This document shows, piece after piece, positions 35,262 to 43,974 of a DNA stretch of 64,000 bases. The stretch is taken from positions 124,001-188,000 of the forward strand of contig JAOARB010000013.1 of NCBI GenBank assembly GCA_025210775.1. Reading direction: 5' to 3'. The notes beneath the pieces were generated by a model that had not been told where the DNA came from, did no database searches, and was given only the letters and a program-made list of their open reading frames with translations. Every line of letters starts with the position of its first letter. The stretch's first letter is position 1. The translations under genes were made by a program, and so were the position numbers. Origin of the DNA: Prolixibacteraceae bacterium. Its GTDB lineage: Bacteria; Bacteroidota; Bacteroidia; Bacteroidales; Prolixibacteraceae.

Positions 35262-36671
35262 ATGAACCATTATTATTTAAAGACGTTGATGGTTGCACTA
35301 ATATTAGGATTTAGTCAGCAACTATTTGCAGAAAATCGATTGGGCAGCTTACTAAAGGATCATATGGTGTTACAACGTAACACACAAGTAAACCTTTGGG
35401 GATGGGACAATCCAGGACAAAAGATTAAAATCACAACTTCTTGGAATAAAAGTAGTCAAGTGGTAACTGACAAAGATGGAAAATGGATCACAAAAGTAGA
35501 GACACCCAATGCAGGAGGACCTCATCGGATAGAGATCAAAGGTAGTAGTTCACATAAAATCAGTGATATACTTATTGGTGACGTTTGGATCTGTTCAGGA
35601 CAATCCAATATGTATATGCCATTGAAAGGATACAAAAACCAACCTGTTAAAAACAGTAATGATCTAATTCTAAATTCCAATAACGATCAGATCCGTTTCT
35701 TCAATGTTGCAACAAAATTAAGTACACAAAAGGAGGAGACTGTAGAAGGTAAGTGGGTTGTCTCTTCTCCTAAAGAATCTCCTAATTTCAGTGCAGTAGC
35801 CTACACTTTTGCTAAACAAATACAGAACATAACCCAAGTACCTATAGGTATCGTCTCCACATCTAAAGGAGCCTCAAGAATTGAAGCATGGATGGACAAC
35901 ACTGCACTTAAAGAGTTTGGTGATATAAGCATTCCTACTTCTGTACCAGACAAAGATGGTCATAAAAAGCCTACCCTATTATTCAATGGTATGATATACC
36001 CATTAATAAACTATACAGCAAAAGGTTTTTTATGGTATCAAGGAGAAGCAAACATCTCAAGCTACAAGAACTATTCGAGATTAAGTCAATCAATGATAGG
36101 ACGCTGGAGACAACTGTGGAATAACAGTGAAATGCCATTCTATTTTGTTCAAATAGCACCATACAATTACCCTAAAAGAAAATCAGCATATTTAAGGGAG
36201 CAACAACAAAAGGTACTAGAAATTGTTCCTCACACAGGAATGGCTGTAACCATGGATATTGGAGACCACGATTGTATTCATCCTTCTGAAAAAGAAAAGG
36301 TAGGGAAACGACTTGCGTATATTGCATTAAATAAGAACTATGGATATACTACAATTGGTTGTGATGCTCCAATGCTAGATAAAGTAACAGGACTAGGATC
36401 ATCTACAGTAGTAGTAACAATGAAGAATATTGCCAATGGACTATCTTCCTTTGGACAGCCATTACTAGGTTTTGAAGTAGCTGGTAAGGATAAAAAATTC
36501 CACTATGCAGTTGCTTCAATTAACAAAAAAGACTCATCTATATCTGTAGGAAGCCAAGCGGTTAAAGAGATTGTATCGGTAAGATATGGGTTTAGGAATT
36601 TTATTCCTGCAACATTATACAATACCGCAGGTATTCCAGCTTCATCATTTAGAACAGATAACTGGGAATAA
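35262..36671 (+). CDS. Sialate O-acetylesterase-like SGNH hydrolase, exported
   Basis: 469 residues with a signal peptide (MNHYYLKTLMVALILGFSQQ, cleaved near LFAEN). N-terminal beta domain, then the esterase domain with the nucleophile motif SGQSNM (Ser115), a Gly in YQGEANIS (oxyanion) and the Asp337-x-x-His340 pair (GDHDCIHPSEKEKVGKRLA). Family members remove acetyl groups from sialic acids or from xylan/pectin sugars. The substrate cannot be fixed, but it fits the sugar-related genes on both sides. Monocistronic, opposite in direction to the M13 gene, with the IS66 relic just upstream. Confidence 0.93.
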   Translation: MNHYYLKTLMVALILGFSQQLFAENRLGSLLKDHMVLQRNTQVNLWGWDNPGQKIKITTSWNKSSQVVTDKDGKWITKVETPNAGGPHRIEIKGSSSHKISDILIGDVWICSGQSNMYMPLKGYKNQPVKNSNDLILNSNNDQIRFFNVATKLSTQKEETVEGKWVVSSPKESPNFSAVAYTFAKQIQNITQVPIGIVSTSKGASRIEAWMDNTALKEFGDISIPTSVPDKDGHKKPTLLFNGMIYPLINYTAKGFLWYQGEANISSYKNYSRLSQSMIGRWRQLWNNSEMPFYFVQIAPYNYPKRKSAYLREQQQKVLEIVPHTGMAVTMDIGDHDCIHPSEKEKVGKRLAYIALNKNYGYTTIGCDAPMLDKVTGLGSSTVVVTMKNIANGLSSFGQPLLGFEVAGKDKKFHYAVASINKKDSSISVGSQAVKEIVSVRYGFRNFIPATLYNTAGIPASSFRTDNWE

Positions 36672-36679
36672 AAAATACT

Positions 36680-36714
36680 TACAATACTTCTTTCATCTCG
36701 AAAGGAGTATTGTA
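36680..36714. terminator. Bidirectional terminator
   Basis: TACAATACT (36680-36688) and AGTATTGTA (36706-36714), with inner CTTTC/GAAAG, lie between the converging esterase gene and the TPR-like gene. Confidence 0.85.
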
Positions 36715-36722
36715 TTTAGTGG

Positions 36723-37658
36723 CTATTTTATGATCTGCTTATTACACTCTTCTATTTTCTTCACCAAAGACTTATCCAAAGGAGCTTTAAGCAATGCTTT
36801 TTGAAACACAAAACGTGCTTTACAATATTTCTCAGAATTAAAAAGAGAATCCCCCATACTCTTCAAAACCAACAGTTCTTGTTTCTTAATGGTTTTTAGA
36901 TTACCCTCCACCTTCTTTTGACATCGTACGATCTGTTTATTACAATAAGCAGGATGCTTACATTTTTTTACAGCATGCACATAAAAGAATCTTGCTAGAT
37001 TATACATTCTAGCATCATAAAGACTATCGGCAGTATTTATGTAATCTTGGTAAGACATTTCATCACGTCTAGCTAACCATGATGTTCTCACCTCAATTCT
37101 AGATGCCTTATGAGCTGCATTAGCAGAAGGCACTTTATTTGGATTATCAGAAGCTTTCTCTATTTTAAGTTTCTCTGCTTTAATAAAGTGCTTAATATCA
37201 AAATCTCGGGTATATACATCTGCTATAAAACCTGAAATATATTCATCGAAGTAAACTTTCCCTACAGGACTCTCTGTAAATTTATCATCCACGCCATCAA
37301 CACGTTGAAACAAAGATACAATCATTGGGAAAGGAGGAATATCATCGATATGTCTCATCACGACATCATCAATATGGGTATCTATATTAATCGATTTTTT
37401 ATAAAAGTCGACACAAGAAAACTCAACAAGGTATTGCTTGTTAAACTCAAATTTTAATGCAAAAGGCTCATTCGCTTTAAGATATTTCTTTAAAACGATA
37501 TCATTAGTTCCCTTATATATGGCTGAGATGACAATATCCCTATCCACACCATTTTCTAAGATAACCTTTCCTGTTACAGTAAAAAAATCATTTGTTTGAC
37601 CATAAGAAGCAAAACATGCTACACACGTAAACAAAAATATGGAAAGAGTCTTTTTCAT
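36723..37658 (-). CDS. Exported protein with two C-terminal TPR-like repeats, function unknown
   Basis: 311 residues with a signal peptide (LSIFLFTCVACFASYGQ). Residues about 20-95 look like a beta-sandwich (FFTVTGKVILENGVDRDIVI). The middle is unfamiliar (PVGKVYFDEYISGFIADVYT). The C-terminus carries two TPR-like units: YINTADSLYDARMYNLARFF (about 212-231) and LKSMGDSLFNSEKYCKARFV (about 270-289), each followed by a basic, Cys-containing helix (KCKHPAYCNKQI; KIEECNKQI). This layout occurs in Bacteroidota envelope proteins, but I do not recognise this one. It may be periplasmic and mediate protein contacts. Confidence 0.75.
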   Translation of the reverse strand: MKKTLSIFLFTCVACFASYGQTNDFFTVTGKVILENGVDRDIVISAIYKGTNDIVLKKYLKANEPFALKFEFNKQYLVEFSCVDFYKKSINIDTHIDDVVMRHIDDIPPFPMIVSLFQRVDGVDDKFTESPVGKVYFDEYISGFIADVYTRDFDIKHFIKAEKLKIEKASDNPNKVPSANAAHKASRIEVRTSWLARRDEMSYQDYINTADSLYDARMYNLARFFYVHAVKKCKHPAYCNKQIVRCQKKVEGNLKTIKKQELLVLKSMGDSLFNSEKYCKARFVFQKALLKAPLDKSLVKKIEECNKQIIK

Positions 37659-37686
37659 GGTCGATTCATTTATAAATAACTCTCAT

Positions 37687-37694
37687 CAAACATA
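37687..37694 (-). promoter_or_regulatory. -7 promoter element, TPR-like gene
   Basis: TATGTTTG on the minus strand, 29 nt from the ATG at 37658; exact TAnnTTTG match. Confidence 0.5.
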
Positions 37695-37733
37695 ATTCGA
37701 GTTATTCCTTTATTTTTAGATATAAACCCATTT

Positions 37734-37767
37734 ATTCAGCCACTAAGATAGAACATAGTGGCTGAAT
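37734..37767 (-). terminator. Terminator of the sugar kinase gene
   Basis: ATTCAGCCACTA (37734-37745) and TAGTGGCTGAAT (37756-37767) form a perfect 12-bp stem 17 nt past the minus-strand stop at 37784. The T tract that follows is weak. Confidence 0.65.
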
Positions 37768-37783
37768 TTCAATAAAACGACGT

Positions 37784-38878
37784 TTACTTAGCTAAAGATA
37801 AAACAAAATCTCTCATTTTATCATATTGACCTTCCATACTTTCAAGTAAAGCATATTGCGCTCTTGTACGAACTAAATTATGATGTTCTGACTTTGTTTT
37901 ATAATAATTGTCTCCATCAATATAATCCATCAAAAAGCGTAATACCTGCTCATAAGTGATATACAAACCACCAAAAGCCAACCACTCAAGCTCACTTGGA
38001 GTTAAGAATGCCTTTGTTTCAGAAAGATATCCTTCTGTATAAGCTTTGAAGATACTCCAATCCATTGACACATTGTCTAGATTTTCATCATCCTCAAGAC
38101 CTGTATTAGTATAAGAACGTAACGCATCGCCATAATCATTCAATACTGGACTATTAAGTACTGTATCCAAATCGATTACACATAATACTTCACCTTCCTG
38201 ATCAAACAAGATATTGTTGATTTTAGTATCATTGTGAGTAACACGAGAAGGAATAGTTCCATTTTCAACTAAAGTCCAAAATTCCATCATCTTCTCTCTA
38301 CGTGATTCAATCCATTCAATTTCTTTTTGAACTTCTTTTACACGACCTACAGGATCTTTTGAGATCACTGCGTCCCATTGTTCATAACGAACTTTAATAT
38401 TATGGAAACCAGGTAGAATGTCCACTAAAGGTTCTTTCATGTCTGAAAGCATATTTTGGAATTTTCCAATTCCTTTTCCTCCAGCATAAGCCAATTCTGG
38501 TGTTTCTGCATTTTGATATGCAATAGTATCAGAAATAAATTCACATACAGCCCAGAATTCACCATCAGCATCAACAAAACAGTTATCACCTGCTTTGGTA
38601 GGAACAATTGTCATTGCTTCTCTTGATGGATCTCCTCCTTGCTCTAAAACTTTCTTTTTTAGATGCGTGGTCACCTTTAAAATATTCTCCATCATTGCAG
38701 GAACATCAGTAAAGATATTCTTATTCTTTCTCTGCAATATATAATTAGGAGTCTCTTCACCTTCTGTTTTAACAATAAAAGTATCGTTAATGAACCCTTC
38801 TCCAAGAGGCTTCACACTACTCAACACGCCATCCAATTGGAACTGACCTGCCAATTCCATCAACAATTCATTGTTCAT
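37784..38878 (-). CDS. APH-fold phosphotransferase, N-acetylhexosamine 1-kinase-like
   Basis: Cytosolic kinase of the aminoglycoside-phosphotransferase fold. 364 residues, the size of bifidobacterial NahK, which it also resembles at the start (PLGEGFINDTFIV, 24-36). The catalytic loop is His215-Asn-Asp217 (THNDTKINNILFD, Asn222), and the metal site is Asp236-Leu-Asp238 (VIDLDTV), followed by NDYGDALRS. The nucleotidyltransferase gene just upstream on the same strand supports a salvage route in which a hexosamine or hexose is phosphorylated at C1 and then activated to an NDP-sugar. The exact sugar is inferred. Confidence 0.83.
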   Translation of the reverse strand: MNNELLMELAGQFQLDGVLSSVKPLGEGFINDTFIVKTEGEETPNYILQRKNKNIFTDVPAMMENILKVTTHLKKKVLEQGGDPSREAMTIVPTKAGDNCFVDADGEFWAVCEFISDTIAYQNAETPELAYAGGKGIGKFQNMLSDMKEPLVDILPGFHNIKVRYEQWDAVISKDPVGRVKEVQKEIEWIESRREKMMEFWTLVENGTIPSRVTHNDTKINNILFDQEGEVLCVIDLDTVLNSPVLNDYGDALRSYTNTGLEDDENLDNVSMDWSIFKAYTEGYLSETKAFLTPSELEWLAFGGLYITYEQVLRFLMDYIDGDNYYKTKSEHHNLVRTRAQYALLESMEGQYDKMRDFVLSLAK

Positions 38879-38898
38879 GATCTAGTATTTATTGGGAA

Positions 38899-38937
38899 GA
38901 ATGAAATTGTATTTCGTGCAAAAATACAATTTCATTC
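38899..38937. repeat. Perfect 16-bp hairpin in the kinase leader
   Basis: Arms GAATGAAATTGTATTT (38899-38914) and AAATACAATTTCATTC (38922-38937) around loop CGTGCAA. It lies between the nucleotidyltransferase stop (38972) and the kinase start (38878). The minus-strand word TATTTTTG (38919-38926), a TAnnTTTG match, falls inside it. Confidence 0.8.
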
Positions 38938-38971
38938 GTTAAAATTTAATTAGTACATTTTTTTCTTGAAC

Positions 38972-39871
38972 TTATGCCCAAAGATCGTTAGGATAATCTC
39001 CTCTTTCAATAAGTCCATTTAGTTTAGCTTGCACCTCAGGCTTATCTTCTGGATAAGTTACACCAAACCAATCAGCATCACTATCTAGTACTTTCACAGT
39101 GATATTTTCACTCTTCAATTGGTCTGAAACTTCAAATGGGAAGAAATATTCTGATTTCATCTCTTTTCCAGCTTTCTCTAAGAAAGAAACAAATCCTGTT
39201 TGCAAATAATCAAAGAATCCTGGCATGAAAGCCCAACAGTTCATTGACACAGGAGTTTTTGCAGCCAATTCAGTCTTCTCTTCACCTTCGTAATAGAAAA
39301 TGCCATCCTCTTCTCCAACAATTTTTGTTCTTTCTGTAATCTCTTCCAACATACCATCAGCGTCTGTTTTACAAACACCTCTAGATACAGAACCGAAATC
39401 TGATAATGTTTTATAAAGATGGTATCCTACCATACAATATTCACTTTGCTTAGTACAAGAAGACAAATATTGGTTCAATGCAACAAAAGCATCTTTACCA
39501 TAGAAATCATCTGCATTAATAATTGCAAAAGGTTCATTAATCACATCCTTAGCAACCAATACAGCATGACCTGTTCCCCATGGCTTCTCACGTCCTTCTG
39601 GTAAGCTATACCCTTCTGGCAGATTATCCAATTCTTGAAAAACAAATTCCACCTCAATTTTACCCTCTAGTTTTGATGCAAATTTAGCTCTAAACTCATC
39701 AGCAAAGCTCTTTCTAATAACAAAAACAACCTTACCAAATCCAGCTCTAATTGCATCATAAATTGAATATTCTAAAATAGTTTCTCCTGATGGTCCAAAA
39801 GCATCTAATTGCTTCAATCCACCATAACGACTGCCCATTCCTGCAGCTAGAATTAATAATGTAGGTTTCAT
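38972..39871 (-). CDS. NDP-sugar nucleotidyltransferase
   Basis: Cytosolic enzyme that joins a sugar 1-phosphate to a nucleotide. 299 residues of the nucleotidyltransferase fold. The pyrophosphorylase loop is LAAGMGSRYGGLKQ (8-21), followed by GPSGETILEYSIYDAIRAGF. The metal-binding region is INADDFYGKDAF (about 117-128), and SRGVCKTDADGMLEEITER and MNCWAFMPGFF are typical of UTP-sugar pyrophosphorylases. Together with the kinase gene 93 nt downstream on the same strand it forms a probable sugar-salvage pair (sugar > sugar-1-P > NDP-sugar). Confidence 0.9.
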   Translation of the reverse strand: MKPTLLILAAGMGSRYGGLKQLDAFGPSGETILEYSIYDAIRAGFGKVVFVIRKSFADEFRAKFASKLEGKIEVEFVFQELDNLPEGYSLPEGREKPWGTGHAVLVAKDVINEPFAIINADDFYGKDAFVALNQYLSSCTKQSEYCMVGYHLYKTLSDFGSVSRGVCKTDADGMLEEITERTKIVGEEDGIFYYEGEEKTELAAKTPVSMNCWAFMPGFFDYLQTGFVSFLEKAGKEMKSEYFFPFEVSDQLKSENITVKVLDSDADWFGVTYPEDKPEVQAKLNGLIERGDYPNDLWA

Positions 39872-40045
39872 CTGTACGTATGTTTATTTTTTAACTTTAA
39901 GTAGGTAAATTAACAAAAAAAAGAACTAAAAAGAAAAACATAAATTTAATAATAGACACATAGGGTACATTATTTGAACATTTGTATTCATTTTGAACAA
40001 TAGGACACCTTTTTGAAAAAAAATGATATTTTTAAAGCAAAAAAG

Positions 40046-41092
40046 ATGCATACACTAAAGAAAGACTTTGGAAGTGATAATCAAGCTGGTATATCTTCAG
40101 AAATACTAGATTTCTTATCTAAGATCAACACCAATCACTGCCATGGATATGGTGATGATCCCATAACAGAAAAAGCCATTACTCTCTTAAAATCATCCTT
40201 TGGAGACAATGCAGAATGTTTCTTCACATTAAATGGAACTGGGACAAATACAACAGCACTCAATGCTATTACACGATCCTATCACTCAATACTTTGTGCA
40301 GAAACAGCACACATTAATACGGACGAATGTGGTGCATTAGAGAAAATCACAGGAAATAAAATAATACCCATTCCATCCGTCAATGGTAAAATTTCAACTT
40401 CTCAAGTAGAAACTTATCTTACATCTATAGGCAACCCTCATAAGGTTCAGCCTAAGGTTATCTCTATATCACAACCTACTGAGTTAGGCACATTATATCA
40501 AAAAGAAGAGATTGAAGCTCTAGCAAAACTAGCACATCAACACAATATGTATCTACATATAGATGGAGCTAGACTTTCGAATGCCGCTGTAGCATTAAAC
40601 CTCTCTTTTAAGGAATTAACAGCAGATTGCGGGGTCGATATCGTTAGTTTTGGAGGCACAAAAAATGGGATGATGATAGGAGAAGTCATAATCAGTTTCA
40701 TACAGGAAGCCAACGAAGAACTACCTTATCTAAGAAAGCAAAACAACCAACTGCTTTCAAAGATGCGTTTTATTTCAGGACCATTTATTCCATTTCTAGA
40801 ACAAAACCTATGGTATAGAAATGCACAAAAAGCCAATCAAATGGCACAATACCTATATTCAAAAATAAAGGACCATCCTCAAATCAATGTAATCTACCCT
40901 GTCGACACCAATGCTCTTTTTGTAAAACTTCCACCTGAAATAGTTGCTCCACTACAAGAAGCATTTTTCTTTTATCCGTGGAACATCAAAGAAAACACCT
41001 ACAGATGGATGACCTGTTTTGACACAACAGAAAAAGATATTGACCTGTTTTATGCTAAAATAGAAGAACTTTCAAAAAAAATCACAAAATAA
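40046..41092 (+). CDS. PLP-dependent threonine aldolase / beta-eliminating lyase family enzyme
   Basis: Fold-type I PLP enzyme that should cleave L-threonine or allo-threonine to glycine and acetaldehyde. 348 residues from the ATG at 40046; an in-frame TTG 11 codons upstream is less likely. Motifs are DFGSDNQAG near the start, the GYGDDP substrate loop (34-40), Asp173 (YLHIDGARLSNA) and Lys206 as Schiff-base lysine (SFGGTKNGMM). Family members usually begin D-x-x-SDN, as here. Single gene, opposite in direction to the nucleotidyltransferase. Confidence 0.92.
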   Translation: MHTLKKDFGSDNQAGISSEILDFLSKINTNHCHGYGDDPITEKAITLLKSSFGDNAECFFTLNGTGTNTTALNAITRSYHSILCAETAHINTDECGALEKITGNKIIPIPSVNGKISTSQVETYLTSIGNPHKVQPKVISISQPTELGTLYQKEEIEALAKLAHQHNMYLHIDGARLSNAAVALNLSFKELTADCGVDIVSFGGTKNGMMIGEVIISFIQEANEELPYLRKQNNQLLSKMRFISGPFIPFLEQNLWYRNAQKANQMAQYLYSKIKDHPQINVIYPVDTNALFVKLPPEIVAPLQEAFFFYPWNIKENTYRWMTCFDTTEKDIDLFYAKIEELSKKITK

Positions 41093-41110
41093 GCAATCAT
41101 CTGCTTTTTT
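41091..41110 (+). terminator. Weak terminator after the threonine aldolase gene
   Basis: AAGCA (41091-41095) and TGCTT (41102-41106) form a short stem that overlaps the stop codon and runs into TTTTTT. Confidence 0.4.
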
Positions 41111-41126
41111 ATTGAAAAAAAGAATG

Positions 41127-41134
41127 TAGATTTG
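41127..41134 (+). promoter_or_regulatory. -7 promoter element, nusB operon
   Basis: TAGATTTG, 67 nt upstream of the nusB ATG at 41202; exact TAnnTTTG match. Confidence 0.45.
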
Positions 41135-41201
41135 CAACCCGTTTTTCAATAAACGAAGTTACATTAATTCATTTTTTAAGTAATAAAGTTCTCTGAATAT
41201 T

Positions 41202-42146
41202 ATGATCAGCCGTAGAATCATTAGGACAAAAGTTATGCATATTATTTATGCACATTTAAGCAATTCGGACAAATCAATCCAACAATCGGAACAAGAGTTG
41301 TTATACAGTGTAAATAAAGCATACGACCTTTATCATCTTCTTCTTGCTTTACCAGTAGAAATCGCTAAAATCGCAGAAGAAAGAATTGAACGTGCAAAAG
41401 TAAAAAAAATGCCTTCGCAAGAAGACTTAAACCCTAATATGAGATTCATTGAAAACCCGTTGGTTGGTCAATTAAAAGGGAATAAAGAACTTTCTAGCTA
41501 TTTTGAAGAGCACAAATTAAACTGGATTAATCACTACGAATTACTAAAAAAGCTGTATCAGCAGTTTTCTGAAATGGATTTCTTTAAAGAATACATGAAT
41601 AAAGAAACTGTTTCATACAACGAACACAAAAAATTCATAGAAAATTTCTATAGTGCTGTTGTTGTTCCTTCTGAGGAGTTAGAAGAGGAAATGGAAGAGC
41701 TAAGCATTTACTGGAACGATGACTATAATTTCGTTTGTTCAATGGTTATTAAAACCATTAAGAAATTTAAAGAAAGCTCTAGTGAAAGTCATCGTCTTAT
41801 GAATCTTTACAAAGATGAAGAAGACCTTCAATACACAAAAGATCTTTTGCGTAAGACATTAGTAAATCACGAGAGTCAACAAAAAGAACTGATCTCTTAC
41901 ACTAAAAACTGGGATATTGAGCGTATTGCAATGATCGACAACATCATTATGGAGATGGCACTAACAGAATTCACAGCCTTCCCTTCGATTCCAGTAAAAG
42001 TAACTCTTAACGAGTATATTGACCTTGCTAAATATTATAGTACTAAAAAAAGTAGTACATTTGTTAACGGGATCTTGGATAAAATCCTTCAAGATTATCA
42101 AACAACAGAAAAAGTTAAAAAAGCAGGTCGTGGATTACAAAGCTAA
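41202..42146 (+). CDS. nusB: Transcription antitermination factor NusB
   Basis: RNA-binding factor that acts with NusE, NusA and NusG at boxA sites in rRNA operons. 314 residues, about twice the E. coli length; long NusB proteins with an extended N-terminal half are usual in Bacteroidota. The N-terminus MISRRIIRTKVMHIIYAHL and the C-terminal NusB domain (WDIERIAMIDNIIMEMALTE, IPVKVTLNEYIDLAKYYSTK, SSTFVNGILDKI) are clear. Head gene of a conserved Bacteroidota row: nusB, DUF1573, yajC, ybbR, coaE. Confidence 0.97.
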   Translation: MISRRIIRTKVMHIIYAHLSNSDKSIQQSEQELLYSVNKAYDLYHLLLALPVEIAKIAEERIERAKVKKMPSQEDLNPNMRFIENPLVGQLKGNKELSSYFEEHKLNWINHYELLKKLYQQFSEMDFFKEYMNKETVSYNEHKKFIENFYSAVVVPSEELEEEMEELSIYWNDDYNFVCSMVIKTIKKFKESSSESHRLMNLYKDEEDLQYTKDLLRKTLVNHESQQKELISYTKNWDIERIAMIDNIIMEMALTEFTAFPSIPVKVTLNEYIDLAKYYSTKKSSTFVNGILDKILQDYQTTEKVKKAGRGLQS

Positions 42147-42594
42147 TTCGTACAAAAAAATATCATATAAGGCAATCATTCATTTGGTTGCCTTATTTTG
42201 CTTCTATGCATGCCAATCTCCCAAATCCAATAGCCAAACTAATGTTTCTAAAAAAACAGCAGCCCATGCATTGGTCTTTAAGAAAGAAATCCATAATTTT
42301 GGGAAAATGAAAGATGGAGAAAAGGTTTACACCTCTTTTTACTTTAGGAATGAAAGCAACAAAGCTATTACAATTCTTGGCTTCAAAAAGAGCTGTGGGT
42401 GCATTACAATAAAAGGCCCCAATAAACCAATTCTTCCGAATGAAGAAGAACGTATTACAGTTACTTTTGATGCTTCTGGAGAATGGGGCAAACAAATGAA
42501 AACATTGCATGTTAATACTTCAGAGAATCATTCGTATTCTTTAACGATCACAGCAATTGTAGAAAATAAATTATTTAAAAATTTATCAAACTAA
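42130..42594 (+). CDS. DUF1573 domain lipoprotein
   Basis: 154 residues from a GTG at 42130, which overlaps the end of nusB by 17 bases. The frame also extends further upstream into nusB, but the hydrophobic signal and lipobox (AIIHLVALFCFYACQ) begin soon after this GTG, and no ATG is available between the nusB stop and the signal. The mature part is one DUF1573 domain, an Ig-like fold: HNFGKMKDGEKVYTSFYFRN, then KKSCGCITI and ITVTFDASGEWGKQMKTLHV. Envelope protein of unknown role; its place next to nusB and yajC is conserved in the phylum. Start choice is uncertain. Confidence 0.85.
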   Translation: MDYKANSYKKISYKAIIHLVALFCFYACQSPKSNSQTNVSKKTAAHALVFKKEIHNFGKMKDGEKVYTSFYFRNESNKAITILGFKKSCGCITIKGPNKPILPNEEERITVTFDASGEWGKQMKTLHVNTSENHSYSLTITAIVENKLFKNLSN

Positions 42595-42600
42595 TATTAT

Positions 42601-42909
42601 ATGTATAACATTATTCTAGCAGCATCAAATCAAAACATGCTTTTCCAAATGCTTCCTTTGGCATTGGTTTTTGTTGTAATCTACTTTTTGATGATTCGTC
42701 CTCAAAGTAAAAGACAAAAAGAATTGGCTAAATTCCGTGACGAACTTAAAAACGGAGACAAAGTAGTCACAGCAGGTGGTATTTACGGTAAAGTAGTTGG
42801 CATCAAAGAAACTCAGATTATTCTTCAAGTAGATACTAACACACGTATCAAAGTTGACAAATCATCTGTTCTTAGAGACATGTCTGACGCACCAGAAGAG
42901 AAAAAATAA
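42601..42909 (+). CDS. yajC: Preprotein translocase subunit YajC
   Basis: Accessory subunit of the Sec translocon (with SecDF). 102 residues: one N-terminal membrane segment (LFQMLPLALVFVVIYFLMIR), then the YajC core RPQSKRQKELAKFRDELKNG, DKVVTAGGIYGKVVGI, and a short acidic tail. Seven bases after the DUF1573 gene. Followed by a strong 16-bp hairpin before ybbR. Confidence 0.97.
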   Translation: MYNIILAASNQNMLFQMLPLALVFVVIYFLMIRPQSKRQKELAKFRDELKNGDKVVTAGGIYGKVVGIKETQIILQVDTNTRIKVDKSSVLRDMSDAPEEKK

Positions 42910-42918
42910 TTACTATTT

Positions 42919-42957
42919 AAAGTTATTTTCTCAATCTCATGTTGAGAAAATAACTTT
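42919..42957 (+). terminator. Perfect 16-bp hairpin between yajC and ybbR-like gene
   Basis: Arms AAAGTTATTTTCTCAA (42919-42934) and TTGAGAAAATAACTTT (42942-42957), loop TCTCATG, followed by CCTTTTAAACC. It lies 10 nt after the yajC stop and 18 nt before the next start, so it can act as a partial terminator inside the operon. Confidence 0.75.
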
Positions 42958-42975
42958 CCTTTTAAACCTTCCTCC

Positions 42976-43971
42976 GTGATAAAAGAGAAATTCATAAAAG
43001 TAGTCCGTAAATTTAATCCTAAAAGCAATACAACAGAGAGAGACCTACGAATCTTTTTTATCTGTTTTGTTATTTCACTTTTCTTTTGGCTACTTAACGC
43101 TTTATCAAAAACATACTCTACCAATATTACTTATCCTGTTCAGTACAAGGAGATCCCTAGAGACAAAGTAATTATCTCGGAATTACCACAAAAAATTCAA
43201 CTCCGCATTAATGGATTTGGCTTTGCACTTCTTAGATTAAAAATGCAACTAAACCCAACCCCACTGCTTTTCAATATTTCTAAATTTACCAATAAGAACA
43301 TATTGGCATCTAATGACACAACATTTGCAATCTCTTCTATTCAGTTGAAGAAACAATTATCACATATCATTAGCTCTGAAATCAATATTGAAGACATCGA
43401 ACCTTCATCTATCTATATCAAATTTGAAGACATTATACAAAAGAAAGTAAAAGTTGTTCCTCAAATTAAAATTACCCCTAAACAACAGTTTATTTTGGTA
43501 AATGGAATAAAAACAACACCAGCATGGGTTACCATTAGAGGACCAAGGAGTGTCGTTAAAGCCATTAAATTAATCTATACTGAACAACAAGACTACCATG
43601 ATATTTCAATGCCAATAAAACGTCTAGTTCCTTTGAATAAGATTTCTGAGATATCGACCATTCCAAATAATGTAAAGATAGAAGCTAATATCGAACAATA
43701 TACTGAAGGAAAAATATCAAAAGAGATTAAAGCAATCAACCTGCCAGACTCTATTTCTCTTCATGCTTTTCCTAAATCAGTAGAGATAACCTATACTGTT
43801 CCTATAAGTCAATTTAAAAATATTAATGCTTCCTCTTTCGAAGCTAAAATATATTGGGATAGTATATCTCTTTCACAAAAAGCACCTCTTCACATTGAAT
43901 CACACAACCAGTACATTCATAGTTACAGTGTTCAACCAGAAGAAGTAGACTACATTATTGATAAAAACTAA
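42976..43971 (+). CDS. YbbR-like domain protein
   Basis: 331 residues with a GTG start at 42976. One N-terminal membrane segment (LRIFFICFVISLFFWLLNAL), then a periplasmic part with YbbR-like repeats (YPVQYKEIPRDKVIISELPQ, GPRSVVKAIKLIYTEQQDYH, SITYTVP-like EITYTVPISQF). In Firmicutes the relative CdaR regulates a diadenylate cyclase; no cyclase gene is next to it here. In Bacteroidota it typically sits between yajC and coaE, as here. Three bases before coaE. Confidence 0.88.
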   Translation: MIKEKFIKVVRKFNPKSNTTERDLRIFFICFVISLFFWLLNALSKTYSTNITYPVQYKEIPRDKVIISELPQKIQLRINGFGFALLRLKMQLNPTPLLFNISKFTNKNILASNDTTFAISSIQLKKQLSHIISSEINIEDIEPSSIYIKFEDIIQKKVKVVPQIKITPKQQFILVNGIKTTPAWVTIRGPRSVVKAIKLIYTEQQDYHDISMPIKRLVPLNKISEISTIPNNVKIEANIEQYTEGKISKEIKAINLPDSISLHAFPKSVEITYTVPISQFKNINASSFEAKIYWDSISLSQKAPLHIESHNQYIHSYSVQPEEVDYIIDKN

Positions 43972-43974
43972 TAC

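Noticed and set aside
36723..37658. Possible new secretion-system component
   Set aside because: Only a signal peptide, a beta region and two TPR-like units can be seen; no neighbouring genes of a system support it.
42019..42129. N-terminal 37 residues of the longer DUF1573 frame
   Set aside because: They lie fully within nusB and precede a clear lipoprotein signal; the GTG at 42130 is the better start.
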